A program made the position numbers and the translations under genes. Of a DNA stretch of 64,000 nt, positions 42,369 to 53,617 are shown piece by piece. Location of the stretch: assembly GCA_019279435.1 (NCBI GenBank), contig JAAALK010000081.1, positions 24,722,949 through 24,786,948 of the forward strand, written 5' to 3'. Position 1 is the first letter of the stretch. Every line of letters starts with the position of its first letter. Origin of the DNA: Zizania palustris (lineage: Eukaryota; Streptophyta; Magnoliopsida; Poales; Poaceae). Below the pieces are notes generated by a model. That model did no database searches. It saw nothing but the letters and a program-made list of their open reading frames with translations, and was not told the DNA's origin.

Positions 42369-45300
42369 TGTAACACCCCAGAAATTAAAAAGGATTAAAA
42401 TAAAAGAAAAATATTATTTAAATCATTTCTGGATTTATTATTAAAGGAAAAATCACAAAAGAACTCAAATAAAGCCAAACAGGGAGAAATACTCAAAATC
42501 TGGACTTGAAAATTTTATGATATGAACTAGAGACCAAAATATAATTTTAGGAATTTTTACAAATTTTTATCAACAGTGATTCAACCCTTAATCAAATAAA
42601 TGAATTACTGGAATTATTTTAAATCATGAAAAGAATTAAAATGCTTAATGGGCCGCCCACCTCCAAAGTGCTCTCAATCCAGCCCAGCCCAGCCGTCCCT
42701 CACTGACCCGTGGGTCCCGCCTGTCGGCGCTCGCCTCCCCTCTCTCCTCCCGCCCGCGCCCCGCCTAGCCCCACGCGTCAGCCTCTGTGCGCTCGCATTC
42801 GCCCACTGACAGCCGTGGCCCGCCTGTCGGCCCTTCTTTTTTTTACGCCCGCTGACTGGTGGGGGCCACCTGTCAGATCCTTCGTCTTCAATGGAAGGGG
42901 ATCGCTCCCTTTCCCTTCTCCGGCGATCTCCTTCCTGTTTCGCCGCTGGCCGCCCGCATTCGCCTGGATTTGCCTCGGATCGCCTTCCCCAACCGCCGAT
43001 GATCCCTTTCCATGTAATCCCGACGCATTTTGCCGTTTATGGGAGCTCGGCCGAGAGTTAGGAAACTCTCGCCGGAGTTCTTGGAAACATTCGGTTTCCT
43101 TCCATTTAGGCACCGCCGGTGACCCTATAAATGCCCTCGCCCACGCCGCACTCACCCCACATCGCCGTAGCCCGAGCCTTAGCCCTGCCAGAGCGCCTCG
43201 GCTGTTTTTGCGAGCTCCTCCCCTACTTCCACTCCGGCGAGCCTTCGTCGTCACCTCAGACCCTCACCGCCCTAGCCGTCCGCCACCGTCGGGTCCATCG
43301 TCGACCACCCTACCTCGTCCACCCCTCCGTTGGCCGTGGACACCGCCGGACCGCCGTCGCCGTCGAACACCCGAACCACCTTCAGCCGTCCACCCTCGCC
43401 GTCGTCGCCGTCCGTCGCCCATCGTCGCCGCCGAAGGTATCACCAGTGACCCCCATCACCTCCGCGTTCCATTTTTGACCCTAGCTAGGCCCCTAGGCCC
43501 TCAGCAGTCGCCGCCGTGACCGCACCCGAGCCCGCCGTCGCCGGAGACTGAAGGCGGTACTCGATCCCTTACGGCGTGCCGTGCCGGACGAGATCGAGGC
43601 CGTCCGATCACGATCAGGAGGGCTACAATTAAATCCCTTCGGGATTTAATCCGGGCCCTCGGATCTGATCGAAGAGGTATCGTGCGATCGCAGCCGTCGA
43701 TCGTCACTTAAACCCCCGGATCCATCTGGTGCGTCCACGTATACCCCTTCGCCACGTTTTAATCTGGACCGTTCAATCTCATTAAAACCCCCCGCCTCGC
43801 ATCCTGGCCGCTGGATCCAGATCCAACGGTCCAGATCCGATCGGTCCACGCGCATAGCCACGGGTTCACGGTGAACCCGGTTCACCGTGGACCAGGGACT
43901 GTTTTTCAGTTTAAATAAAATCCAGAAAATAGTTTAAACTTCAAAATTCATATCTTGCTCATTTTAACTCCAAATTTCACCATTCAAATTTTGTTAAATC
44001 CAGGATATTTTTCTCTACACATTAAAGCCATAAAAACAGTATGTTTTTGTTACTCAAAATATTATTAATAAATAAATGAATAAAAATCCCTTAGGATTAA
44101 AATTAAGAATACAGAAAATAAATTAGGAAAAATCCCAAAAAGATAACTTTACTGTTTTATGCAAAAACCCAGAATAATAAAATATTACTTCACATAAAAA
44201 CACCCACAACTATGTATGTTCTTTTATTTGGTGAATTTTATCTGTTTATTGAATGTATTTATTTTTCCGTATCGAGAAGACTACGAGTTTGTTGAGGAGC
44301 AGGAATTCTACCCCGAGGTTCCTCCATCCCCCTTTGCTGATCAAGGCAAGTCATCGACCACCTCTGTGGAAACAGTTGATCATATTGAGCCCATGTTTTA
44401 ATAAATTATCGCTATAACACATAGGATAATATTGCATTAGTTCAAGATCAAGCCCTACACTTATATTTATTAGATCCCCGTCCTTGTGTGCAAACCCAAG
44501 CCATGCTTATTGAGCCTTAACTCCTTGTCACTCTACAAATATTATATTAGCTAGTGCCCAATGTACCGGCACAACTGCTATAGGATATAAAGAATGAGTC
44601 GTAGATTAGATGGATTCTGGTATATGAAATGCCCTGTTATTCTTGTCTCTGGACTCTGTTGGAGTTAGGTATGTCATAAGTATGGTGGGTTCCGGGTGCA
44701 AGCTCGGGTTTTGGTATGTCGCACCCGGGGCACTATAAGGACCGGTCTGCGGGATCTGTTGCAAAGCACTTCCGTACCAACCACAAGTCTAATGGGTAAG
44801 TCCTAACTTAGAAGTGTGGAACACTCCGGCTCTCAGTACCATAGTGGAGGGGGCAAGGGGCTAGCCCTCAGGGCGCCTTGTATCCGACGATGGCTCAAGG
44901 GGGGGTATTGTGGAAACTCGACATGGCGAGACACGGTACAAAACCTATAAGAGGGTGCTGTTGAGTCGGGGGAGACCATATGGAAGGTTTTGGCACGAGT
45001 TCCCGTGAAATGGGTCATCTCGTTACACTTTGGTGTAAGTGATGAGTGCGTGCCTTGTGGGTACAGTGGTACATCTCTGATCAGAGTAATTCAATCTTTT
45101 CGAAAAGCCGAGCCCACGGTCAAGGGCGGGTTGTGTGACTACTCGCAGTTAGTTTACAATTGGTTGAAAGATTGAGTTATTCATGGCATGTAAGGACTGT
45201 TGAGCGAGGAGGTAAAACGTACTCCTCGAGCTAGAAGATGATGATGCATTCACATGTTTACTTTTCCGTACTAATAAATTGCTCACATTTAATGCTTTAC

Positions 45301-45667
45301 AAATATGCTGCTTCCGCAAAACTAGCCACTATCTCCCTTGTTATTATCTTGCATTATATTTGTATTCGGTGGCTTGCTGAGTACATATGTACTCACCCCG
45401 TTGACTTACACCATCAGAGCCCGTCTACTACGAGGAGGATGAAGGTCTGGAGTAGCGACCCAGTCAAGGCGAGACTGGAAGGAGGCGTTCATCTAGGACC
45501 CTTGATTTTATTAGTTTCTCTTCACTTTCATTCACTTTTGTATTAATGCGGTCTACGAACCATGAATGATTGCCCGTATTGTACGTGGTCGTGTGATGAA
45601 CGTCTTGTTTTATTGATTTTCTATGGAATTTCAATAAATTCCTGATTTATTAAATCGGGGCGCGACA
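42369..45667 (+). mobile_element. Solo LTR of the gypsy B/C family
   Basis: A complete 3299-bp LTR (TGTAACACC ... GCGCGACA) flanked by TTTAA at 42364-42368 and 45668-45672, with no internal sequence next to it. It is nearly identical to the gypsy C 3' LTR (56433-59724) and differs clearly from the gypsy A LTR in the GC-rich and central AT-rich parts. Confidence 0.92.
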
Positions 45668-45818
45668 TTTAATCTGGGCCCTCGGATCTGGTCAAAGGGG
45701 TATCGAGGCCTCTCGGGCGTCGATCACCACTTAAAACCCCCGATCGATCTCAGGCGTCCACGCGTACCCGTTCGCTCTGTTTTAATCTGAGCCGTCCATT
45801 CTCACTTAAGGGATCCCG
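45668..45818 (+). repeat. Duplicated 151-bp piece of the gypsy A 3' LTR
   Basis: By eye identical to 59725-59875 and shares with it differences from the 5' LTR of gypsy A (CTCGGGCGTCGA instead of CTCGGCCATCGA). It ends abruptly at GGATCCCG, where copia-3 coding sequence begins. Confidence 0.9.
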
Positions 45819-46541
45819 ATGGGTACTTCTGGGGGTCTGGACAAGGACGAGAGCGGTGTCAAGGTCAATGAGAGAGAGTTTCGAGGGATGATCGGTTCGC
45901 TGTTGTACTTAACGGCAACAAGACCGGACATACAGTTCGCCGTGGTACTTTGCGCGCGTTTTCAGTCTTCACCGCGCGCGTCTCACCGGCAGGCTGTCAA
46001 GCGCATTTTCAGGTATCTCACCTATGCGCCTGATCTTGGTCTTTATTATTCAGCATCATCATCTCTTGATTTATCTTGCTTTTCGGACGCCGACTTTGGT
46101 GGGTGCCGGTTGGATCGCAAGTCGACTTCCGGTACTTGCCAGTTTCTTGGTTCTTCCCTTGTATCTTGGTCTTCTCGAAAGCAATCTGGAGTTGCTCTTT
46201 CGACCACAGAGGCTGAGTACGTAGCTGCTGCTAGCTGCTGCTCACAGTTGGTTTGGATGATTTCCACTCTACGAGACTTTGGGTTATTCTTTCCTACCAG
46301 GGTTCCATTGTTTTGCGACAGCACTAGTGCTATTAGTGTAGGGAAAAACCCGTGTCTTCATTCAAAAACCAAACATATTGATGTGCGCTTTCACTTCTTG
46401 CGGGATCAATATGAGAAAGGTGTCATTGACCTTGTTCATGTTGATACCCATCATCAGTTGGCTGACATTTTCACCAAACCCCTAGATCAGTCTACCTTTG
46501 AGCGTTTACGAGGGGATTTGGGTGTTGTGTATCCTTTCTAG
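45819..46541 (+). pseudogene. Copia-3 reverse transcriptase end and RNase H (fragment)
   Basis: 240 residues remain: the thumb end of reverse transcriptase (REFRGMIGSLLYLTATRPDI, CARFQSSPRASH) and a complete-looking RNase H with FSDADFGGCRLDRKSTSG, STTEAEYVAAASCC and KHIDVRFHFLRDQ. The frame is open to TAG at 46539-46541. The ATG at 45819 is simply the first codon after the junction. Confidence 0.9.
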
Positions 46542-47519
46542 GATATTTTGCGTCAGTTTTCTTTCTTCTTTACTCTTTTCTTGAGTCTTTTTGTGTGTGT
46601 TCATATCTTGCATATTCACGTATCACACTTTAGAGATGCTTCTGTTATATGATTGAACTGCTTTACTTATTCTAGCGGGTACATGCTATTGATTACTTGT
46701 CGATTATCATGCTTTGATTCAGTTCAAATGATATATCTGATATCTGTCATGAGCATGGCTTTTACGCTTTCAACTTGAAAAATGATCACCTTTGCTTCTG
46801 GTAACTAGCATGTGTAGGCTGAGTGCTTCTGCTATCTGTTACATGCCTTGTAGCCAGTTCATCACATAGATGCAGATATGCAACTTGGACATCTTTTTGC
46901 TTTCACATGGAAAATGAGCGATAAAAATGATAAAAATCAAAAAATGAATGAAAATTCCATGCCTTTTTATGCTTAAGTTGAAAAGATCCAAGTGGGTTTG
47001 CTTTGTCGCATTACATTGTTCTGGACTGCTTACCATAACACTTTGGTATGAACTAGGACAGTGTAGTGTATGCCAAGACCAGTGTCTTAAGCTTCTGATG
47101 GTCCAGTTCTGGCCTAGGCTTGACTTGGTCGGTTAGCATAAGGATTGACATGCAAATAACCCTTGGCATAAATGAAAAAGGAAATCTGAAAAAGCCTGAA
47201 CATTTAAAAGATAACATGTTTGCTGAAGCACCTTGGTATGGACAATGCTTAACTTGGTAGATTTCAGTTAGCTTCTGCATCTCATGTTTTACCTTGCTTG
47301 TTTACTAGAACATGTGGTGATGCTTTTGTTTGCAAAAACTAAAAAATGCGTGCTAAATGACTTTATTTAGATATCATCTGTTGCACTGATCATGCCATGT
47401 GTCTTAGCCAGTATCTCTTTTGCTATACTTGTTAGATACTGTATTTGCAGTCAATCATATTTGAGAAGCATGCTTTCTACACTCCACCTGCACCCCAGTT
47501 GCATTCACTGCATATTTTG
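46542..47519 (+). other. Copia-3 3' non-coding region
   Basis: About 1 kb with no supported frame. Unlike copia-2, there is no ORF3 between RNase H and the 3' LTR. Confidence 0.65.
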
Positions 47520-47870
47520 AGGGGGAGTTACATTTCAGGGGGAGTCTGTGTCTCTTTTTTGAGTGCTTGATGAGTTCACTTGTCAACAAGGGGGAGAAAA
47601 TTTGGGATCAGAGTTTAAGGGGGAGTTCTTACTCTGTTGATATCCTTGTTATGCTGCAATCGCACTCATTTTGAGCTTTTATGTTTTGGTTAACCATAAT
47701 GACCGCTTCTTGCTTTTTGTTTGGCTTTTGGTCATTAAGGTTAAACTTTTACCATTATTTTTTCTTCTTCCTTGTACTCTTGTATTTTGTTTTCGTGTTT
47801 CCACATTTGTTCACAGGTGATGAAGAGCTGAGAATTGAGGAGTGTTGACAATGCACTCATCAAGGGGGAG
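47520..47870 (+). other. Cluster of five polypurine tracts in copia-3
   Basis: AGGGGGAG cores lie at about 47519-47526, 47537-47544, 47588-47596, 47617-47625 and 47862-47870. The last directly precedes the 3' LTR. Multiple polypurine tracts are a described Sirevirus trait. Confidence 0.8.
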
Positions 47871-47872
47871 AT

Positions 47873-49894
47873 TGAGGAGCCATGCTGAATAGCGTGGGCC
47901 TCATGGCTCCAGAAGTGATGAGTCATTGTCAACGATAAGTCAAAGAGGACTAAAGAAGAGAAGAGATCTGCTGTTTCATGGGCCGCGTGTGACTCAGGTA
48001 CACGGGCAGCGAGCGACTGTCGGGCAGAGGAGGCTGCGAAGTCGGGCTGGCCCAATCCGGGTGCATGGGCCAGAAGCAGTAGAAGACCCACTAGGCTGTT
48101 GACCAGGACTGACTCAAGGTACACGGGCGGTGAGCGATTGCCGGGCTAAGAGAGCTGCGGAGTCGGGCCGGCCCAATCCGGGTACCTGGTGCAAAGCTGG
48201 TGGAGGCTTTGTCAGTTTCGGCATAAAACTGACAACCGTTGATTCTGTATCCGACTGTCCAGAAGAGAAGCCGTAGTCGCTACGAAAACTTAGCTTCCGG
48301 ATAAGTCATCTGTAACTCTAGGCCCACAGTAAGTCAGTCGTGTCTGTAAAAATTCCTAAGGGCAGTAGAGTCTTTTCCTTTATTTTTGAGTCTGTAAAAA
48401 CCCTAAGGGGCTGGTAGAATATTCCTAGTGTTGGGCTGCCTATAAATAGGACCCCAATCCCTAGGGTTTGGACTACCCCTTTGTGCTGAAATCAAATCCA
48501 CTCTTTGGGTCATTTTGTCTCTCGTTTTCTCTCTCCTGTGTGCGCCGCCAGGCTCTGCTCCTTCCTGTTTTTCCATGGTATTTGCTCTAATCTCTTGGAT
48601 GCATTAAAGCCTTGGTCCCTGCTGATTTTATCTGTTGCACTTGTTTGGTTTGGGGAGTTATTGCTTCATCTACGGGCTGCTGAATTTATTTCGTGAGGAG
48701 AAGCTTCTTCTGTTGCTTCTGTTCTTCACAAACTGAGTACTAGTTCTTGCTGTTGCAAGTAGTACTACTTTCCTGTAGCTACAGTAGTCTGTGCAGCTTT
48801 TCACCTTCTACTGCACATCCTTTTCGATCGAGGCTGATAGGGTCTGTCACCTTTTTGGCTGTGTTTCGAGCGAAGCTACTCTCTGTTCGAAGCCCCTCAG
48901 TTTCGCGGGGTAGGCTTCGATTTATCTCTTTCGAAGGCTTCGTTCGATCTTCGGTATTTGGTTTGCGTTCTGTGTTGCTAAGCTTCGAAGCATTTTTCTG
49001 ATCGTCAGCATCGCATACTTCGAACAATAGTGCGAAGGGGCTTCGGCCCTATCTGTTCGAAGTCCATACTTCGACAAGTTTTTGAAGTTGGGTTCGAGGC
49101 TTGTAGCTCCGCTAGGCCTCGCACTGACTTCTGTGTAGCATGTCACCCTTCGCCTCTCTTTTCGGAGCTTGCTCTTTTCGAAGGTAGAGCATTGGCTTCG
49201 GACTTGTTTTTTCTGTTGTGTGACAGGCTTCGCTTCTGTGTTCGAAGGTTGTCCTTTTGTGGGTTGTGTTCGAAGCTTTCTGTTCGAAGGTTTTGCTTCG
49301 AAGCTTTCGGTTCAAAGTTGTGTTCGAAGTTTTGTCTGCGAAGTGCATACTTCGAAGCAGACTCCGACTCTGTCACTTTGCTTCGAAGCATTCGGTTCGA
49401 AGCTGTGTTCGAAGCCTTGACTTCGAAGTACATACTTCGAACCAGGCTCCGGCATTGTCATACTTCGCTCCGAAGTACACTTCGCATCTTACCACTTCGA
49501 ACTAGGCTAGACCGTGACATCTTCGGCATCTCGGATAGGCTCCGTCACCAACCTCCGAAGCTGACCTCGACGTGCGAAGGGGGCTTCGCCAAGTTCCGAA
49601 CAGGAGACAAATTTGGACAGTAACTTCTCTTTTCATCTTACACATACTTAGATCATTTCATTGAGAAGTTTAGGCCTGTTACGACTTGTTCATCTGCCTA
49701 GTTGCACCACTTTAGTTTTACACTGTTTTTCATCAGTTGCTTCTAGGTTAGAAACCTTTAGACTTAGGCCTTCTGTTTATTTTCTGCTGCGTAGTATTTT
49801 GAGGTGCGTTGGGTATTGGGAACAGGCCATTGATTCGAAAGAATTTTTAAGGCGCCCATTCACCCCCCCTCTGGTCGCTACTTTCGGTCCTACA
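47873..49894 (+). repeat. 3' LTR of copia-3 (2022 bp)
   Basis: Starts TGAGGAGCC after the polypurine tract and ends TCCTACA, with the Sirevirus CACCCCCCC box shortly before its 3' end. TATAAATA lies at 48441-48448. About eighteen TTCGAA palindromes are packed between 48885 and 49505. Confidence 0.88.
48441..48448 (+). promoter_or_regulatory. TATA box of the copia-3 LTR
   Basis: TATAAATA followed by AGGACCCC; the only good TATA match in this LTR. Confidence 0.6.
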
Positions 49895-50792
49895 ACTTCC
49901 GTACCAACCACAAGTCTAATGGGTAAGTCCTAACTGGAAGTGTGGAACACTCCGGCTCTCAGTACCATAGTGGAGGGGGCAAGGGGCTAGCCCTCAGGGC
50001 GCCTTGTACCGACGATGGCTCAAGGGGGGGTATTGTGGAAACTCGACATGGCGAGACACGGTACGAAACATATAAGAGGGTGCTGTTGAGTCGGGGGAGA
50101 CCATATGGAAGGTTTTGGCACGAGTTCCCGTGAAATGGGTCATCTCGTTACACTTTGGTGTAAGTGATGAGTGCGTGCCTTGTGGGTACAGTGGTACATC
50201 TCTGATCAGAGTAATTCAATCTTTTCGAAAAGCCGAGCCCACGGTCAAGGGCGGGTTGTGTGACTACTCGCAGTTAGTTTACAATTGGTTGAAAGATTGA
50301 GTTATTCATGGCATGTAAGGACTGTTGAGCGAGGAGGTAAAACGTACTCCTCGAGCTAGAAGATGATGATGCATTCACATGTTTACTTTTCCGTACTAAT
50401 AAATTGCTCACATTTAATGCTTTACAAATATGTTGCTTCCGCAAAACTAGCCACTATCTCCCTTGTTATTATCTTGCATTATATTTGCATTCGGTGGCTT
50501 GCTGAGTACATATGTACTCACCCCGTTGACTTACACCATCAGAGCCCGTCTACTACGAGGAGGATGAAGGTCTGGAGTAGCGACCCAGTCAAGGCGAGAC
50601 TGGAAGGAGGCGTTCATCTAGGACCCTTGATTTTATTAGTTTCTCTTCACTTTCATTCACTTTTGTATTAATGCGGTCTACGAACCGTGAATGATTGCCC
50701 GTATTGTACGTGGTCGTGTGATGAACGTCTTGTTTTATTGATTTTCTATGGAATTTCAATAAAGTCCTGATTTATTAAATCGAGGTGCGACA
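49895..50792 (+). repeat. Remnant of gypsy C 5' LTR (3' 898 bp)
   Basis: Corresponds to 58828-59724 of the 3' LTR. It begins exactly at the copia-3 LTR end and finishes GTGCGACA, followed by the primer site. Confidence 0.92.
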
Positions 50793-50811
50793 AGATGGTA
50801 TCAGAGCCGAC
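50793..50811 (+). other. Primer-binding site of gypsy C
   Basis: AGATGGTATCAGAGCCGAC, containing the initiator tRNA-Met complement TGGTATCAGAGCC. Confidence 0.9.
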
Positions 50812-50930
50812 TTGACTGTAGGAAGCCAAATAGACCTCACCCTAGGACTTATACTTACTATATTTTCTTACAAAAATTACTTATCCTCTCATCTTCCGAG
50901 ATTTTTACAAAAATTTTCTCTCTTTTGTAG

Positions 50931-51737
50931 ATGCCGGTTCATACCATGAGTGGGAACCTTCGTGATGAGGCCGGATTCGTCCGCGAGCTGCGCATGCTCG
51001 CCGGTTTTCTCGGATTCGAGCATGAGCCGATGTACCATGGAGTCTTCCCCGACGAGGAAGAAAGCTTCTGCGAGGTCACCGTCGTCGTCCAGCCCTCCCC
51101 TCAGACAGCTCACACTTATCGCGGAGGAGGACCTACCTTCTTGGTTGCCAGTCAGCGCACCGCCCTCCAGGCACTCACGGAGCTCCGGATGAGATACGAC
51201 AGTGAGCTTTATGACACGGACTTCTGCTTCGTGCCTCTTCGCACTCCCGGGAGTCCCCACAGCGTCTTCGTCAGCACCCTCTCCCAGCGTCATTCCGCGA
51301 TCGGCCATACCATGCGCTTGTTGGAGGCCATGGATGATCTCCATTACGAGGCACTGCAGGACGCCAATGGACAGCGCGACACCATCAGCTTTTACCGACA
51401 CTCATCCGAAGATCTGAACCGCGAGAACGGAGATCTTCGTCGCCGCATCCAGCAGGGACATCGCTTGGCCGCCGAGGCGGAGGAGTTACGACGTCAGAAT
51501 GAGCTCCTTCGGCAGCGCGTCGCCTCCAACCCACAGCTCCGCTACCAGATCGAGGAATTGAAGAAGGACATCGAGGAGATCGCACCTCTTCCGCCTCGAA
51601 GGAAGAAACCCCTACGGATCCCCACCGTGAGGCCCAAGAGGATCTCCCGCAGCGCACCACCCGCCGGACCGTCCAGCTCCTCGACCCCGACCGTCTCCCA
51701 CGAGCCCGAGATCGAGCCGTCCCCCGAGCTACCGTAG
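50931..51737 (+). CDS. Gypsy C pre-gag ORF, 268 residues, coiled-coil protein of unknown function
   Basis: An intact frame between the primer-binding site and gag. Residues 1-150 look globular (VRELRMLAGFLGFEHEP, HTYRGGGPTFLVASQRTALQ). Residues about 160-222 form heptads rich in Leu, Glu and Arg (RRQNELLRQRV, QIEELKKDIEEI), a likely coiled coil. The tail (about 225-268) is basic then Pro/Ser-rich. I recognise no named domain. Some plant gypsy elements (for example RIRE2) are known to carry an extra ORF before gag, and this may be the equivalent. The start ATG directly follows TTTTCTCTCTTTTGTAG, an acceptor-like sequence; gag starts 175 bases after the stop. It has no internal stop while the adjoining gag-pol has many. 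Confidence 0.82.
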   Translation: MPVHTMSGNLRDEAGFVRELRMLAGFLGFEHEPMYHGVFPDEEESFCEVTVVVQPSPQTAHTYRGGGPTFLVASQRTALQALTELRMRYDSELYDTDFCFVPLRTPGSPHSVFVSTLSQRHSAIGHTMRLLEAMDDLHYEALQDANGQRDTISFYRHSSEDLNRENGDLRRRIQQGHRLAAEAEELRRQNELLRQRVASNPQLRYQIEELKKDIEEIAPLPPRRKKPLRIPTVRPKRISRSAPPAGPSSSSTPTVSHEPEIEPSPELP

Positions 51738-51911
51738 ACGTAGTTTTACGGTTGATTGTTATTGTCATTTTTGCTTGCTTGTATTAGCATTCATGTCAAA
51801 ACATAAGGCATGAATGAAGAAATAAATAAATGTAACCGCAAGAACGGTACCCTTTTGAAATAAAATAAAGAAGTTCACTAAAATACATGTGTCTACTTTG
51901 AAAACTCCAGG

Positions 51912-53617
51912 ATGACCAACACCCAGGGTTCCGACGCTCCTCAGAACGGAGGAGAGAGTGGCAACTTGCCACAATGGGGAGCCACCGGGCAAAGGCAAGC
52001 CCCGGTCGCCAACCACCCCACTCTGGCCGAGATGATGGCTACCCAGAACCAGTTGGTTGCTGCCCTACTGAATCAGATGCAACAACAGCAGCAGCAGATG
52101 TAAGAGCAGCAGGCTCATCTCTTCCGCCTCCACCAACAGCCCGAGCTGCCCCGACCCGCCACACCAGCTCCCGCTCCCGCGTCCCAGCTCTCGGAGTTCC
52201 TCCGAGTCCGCCCACCGACCTTCTCGAGCACCACCAACCCCATGGAGGCTGGGGATTGGTTGCGAGCTATCGAGAAGAAGCTCGATCTGCTGACCTGCAC
52301 CGAGCAGGAGAGGGTGGCCTTCGCCACCCACCAGCTTCATGGTCCCGCCGCGGAGTGGTGGGACAATCATCGCGAGACTCTGCCCGAGGGCCATGCCCAT
52401 ACTTGGGCAGAATTCTCGGCCGCCTTTCGTGCCGCCCACATCCCCGACGGCATCATCGCCTAGAAGCAACAAGAGTTCAGAGACCTGCAGCAGGGGAGCA
52501 GGTCTGTCACAGAATACCTGCACGAGTTCAACCGTCTGGACAGGTACACTCCTGAGGAGGTCCGTACGGATGCAGGCCAGACAGGCCAAGTTCCTTAGGG
52601 GACTGAAGGATGAGTTGTCTCTACAGCTTATCTCCGGAGACTTCGCCAACTTCCAAAAGTTGGTGAACAAAGCTATCATGCAGGAGACCCAGCAGAATAA
52701 GGTCGACCTGAAAAAGAAGCGGATGATAGCCTTCAAGGCAAAACCAGGGCATGGCCCAGAGACCCCGCTTTGTTCCACCTCCATCAGCACCGCAGTACCA
52801 CCCCCGACCAGTATACCGTCCAGCACCACCCGCCGCCAATGCTGGAACCGGACAGCCTCGCCCCACTCCCGTCGCCCCAGCTGCACCAACCGCGCTGGCA
52901 AAGAAGGCGGAAATCCTGCGCGACAAGCACGGCAAGCCCGTGGTATGCTTCAACTACCGCTAGGAGGGGCATTACTCCAATTCTTGCCCCCACCCTAAGC
53001 GCGTCCAAGGAGTTGCCGCGAACCCCGCCATCCGCGCCCGAGTCAATCACGTCACCGCTGAAGAAGCTCAGGCCGCACCAGAGATAGTGATGGGTAAGTT
53101 CTTGGTACATTCAGCACTTGCCGTGGTTTTATTTGACACTGGAGCTACGCACTCCTTCATATCAACTAATTTTGTGGAAAAGAACAATCTAAACACAGAA
53201 GATCTACCCAGAGCCGTACAAATAGTCACCCCGGGAAAACAAACTCTAGCCCTAACATATAGCCCAAAGGTATGGATAGATATCCACGGCACCGTATTTT
53301 GGGCCGACCCCATCCTAATAGAATGCCAAGGGTTGGACCTCATTCTAGGGATGGATTGGTTGAATAAATACCAAGGAGTAATAGAATGTGCCCAGAGAAA
53401 AGTGACTGTGACCAGCGAAGAAGGGACTGCCGTCACATTTCGGATGCCAAGACTGAAGATCAGAAGACTAAGACTATATCAGATTACCTTGGAGGAGATA
53501 CCAGTAGTCAGTGAATACCCGGACGTATTCCCAGAGGATCTACCAGGGATGCCACCCAAGAGGGACATCGAGTTCAGGATTGACTTGGTGCCCGGAACCA
53601 CCCCTATTTACAAGTGA
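51912..53617 (+). pseudogene. Gypsy C gag-protease (broken)
   Basis: Equivalent to 36568-38200 of gypsy A. It carries stops at 52101-52103 (TAA), 52461-52463 (TAG for CAG) and 52961-52963 (TAG for CAG), and a one-base insertion near 52575. The second cysteine of the zinc knuckle is changed to tyrosine (CFNYR instead of CFNCR). The protease part from 53087 is open (LFDTGATHSFIS, ILGMDWL) and retains the CAG that is TAG in gypsy A. It ends at TGA 53615-53617, a CGA in gypsy A. Confidence 0.9.

Larger units (their letters stand above)
45819..49894 (+). mobile_element. Copia-3: 5'-truncated Sirevirus-type element
   Basis: Starts in the middle of reverse transcriptase and runs through RNase H, a long non-coding stretch with repeated polypurine tracts, and a complete 3' LTR. 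The 5' LTR, gag, protease and integrase are missing. Its right flank ACTTC (49895-49899) lies inside a gypsy C LTR (compare 58828). The left flank is gypsy A LTR, so the left edge is a rearrangement junction rather than an insertion end. Confidence 0.9.

Noticed and set aside
49030..49623. 197-residue frame rich in Phe/Arg/Ser
   Set aside because: Produced by the repeated TTCGAA motif in the copia-3 LTR.
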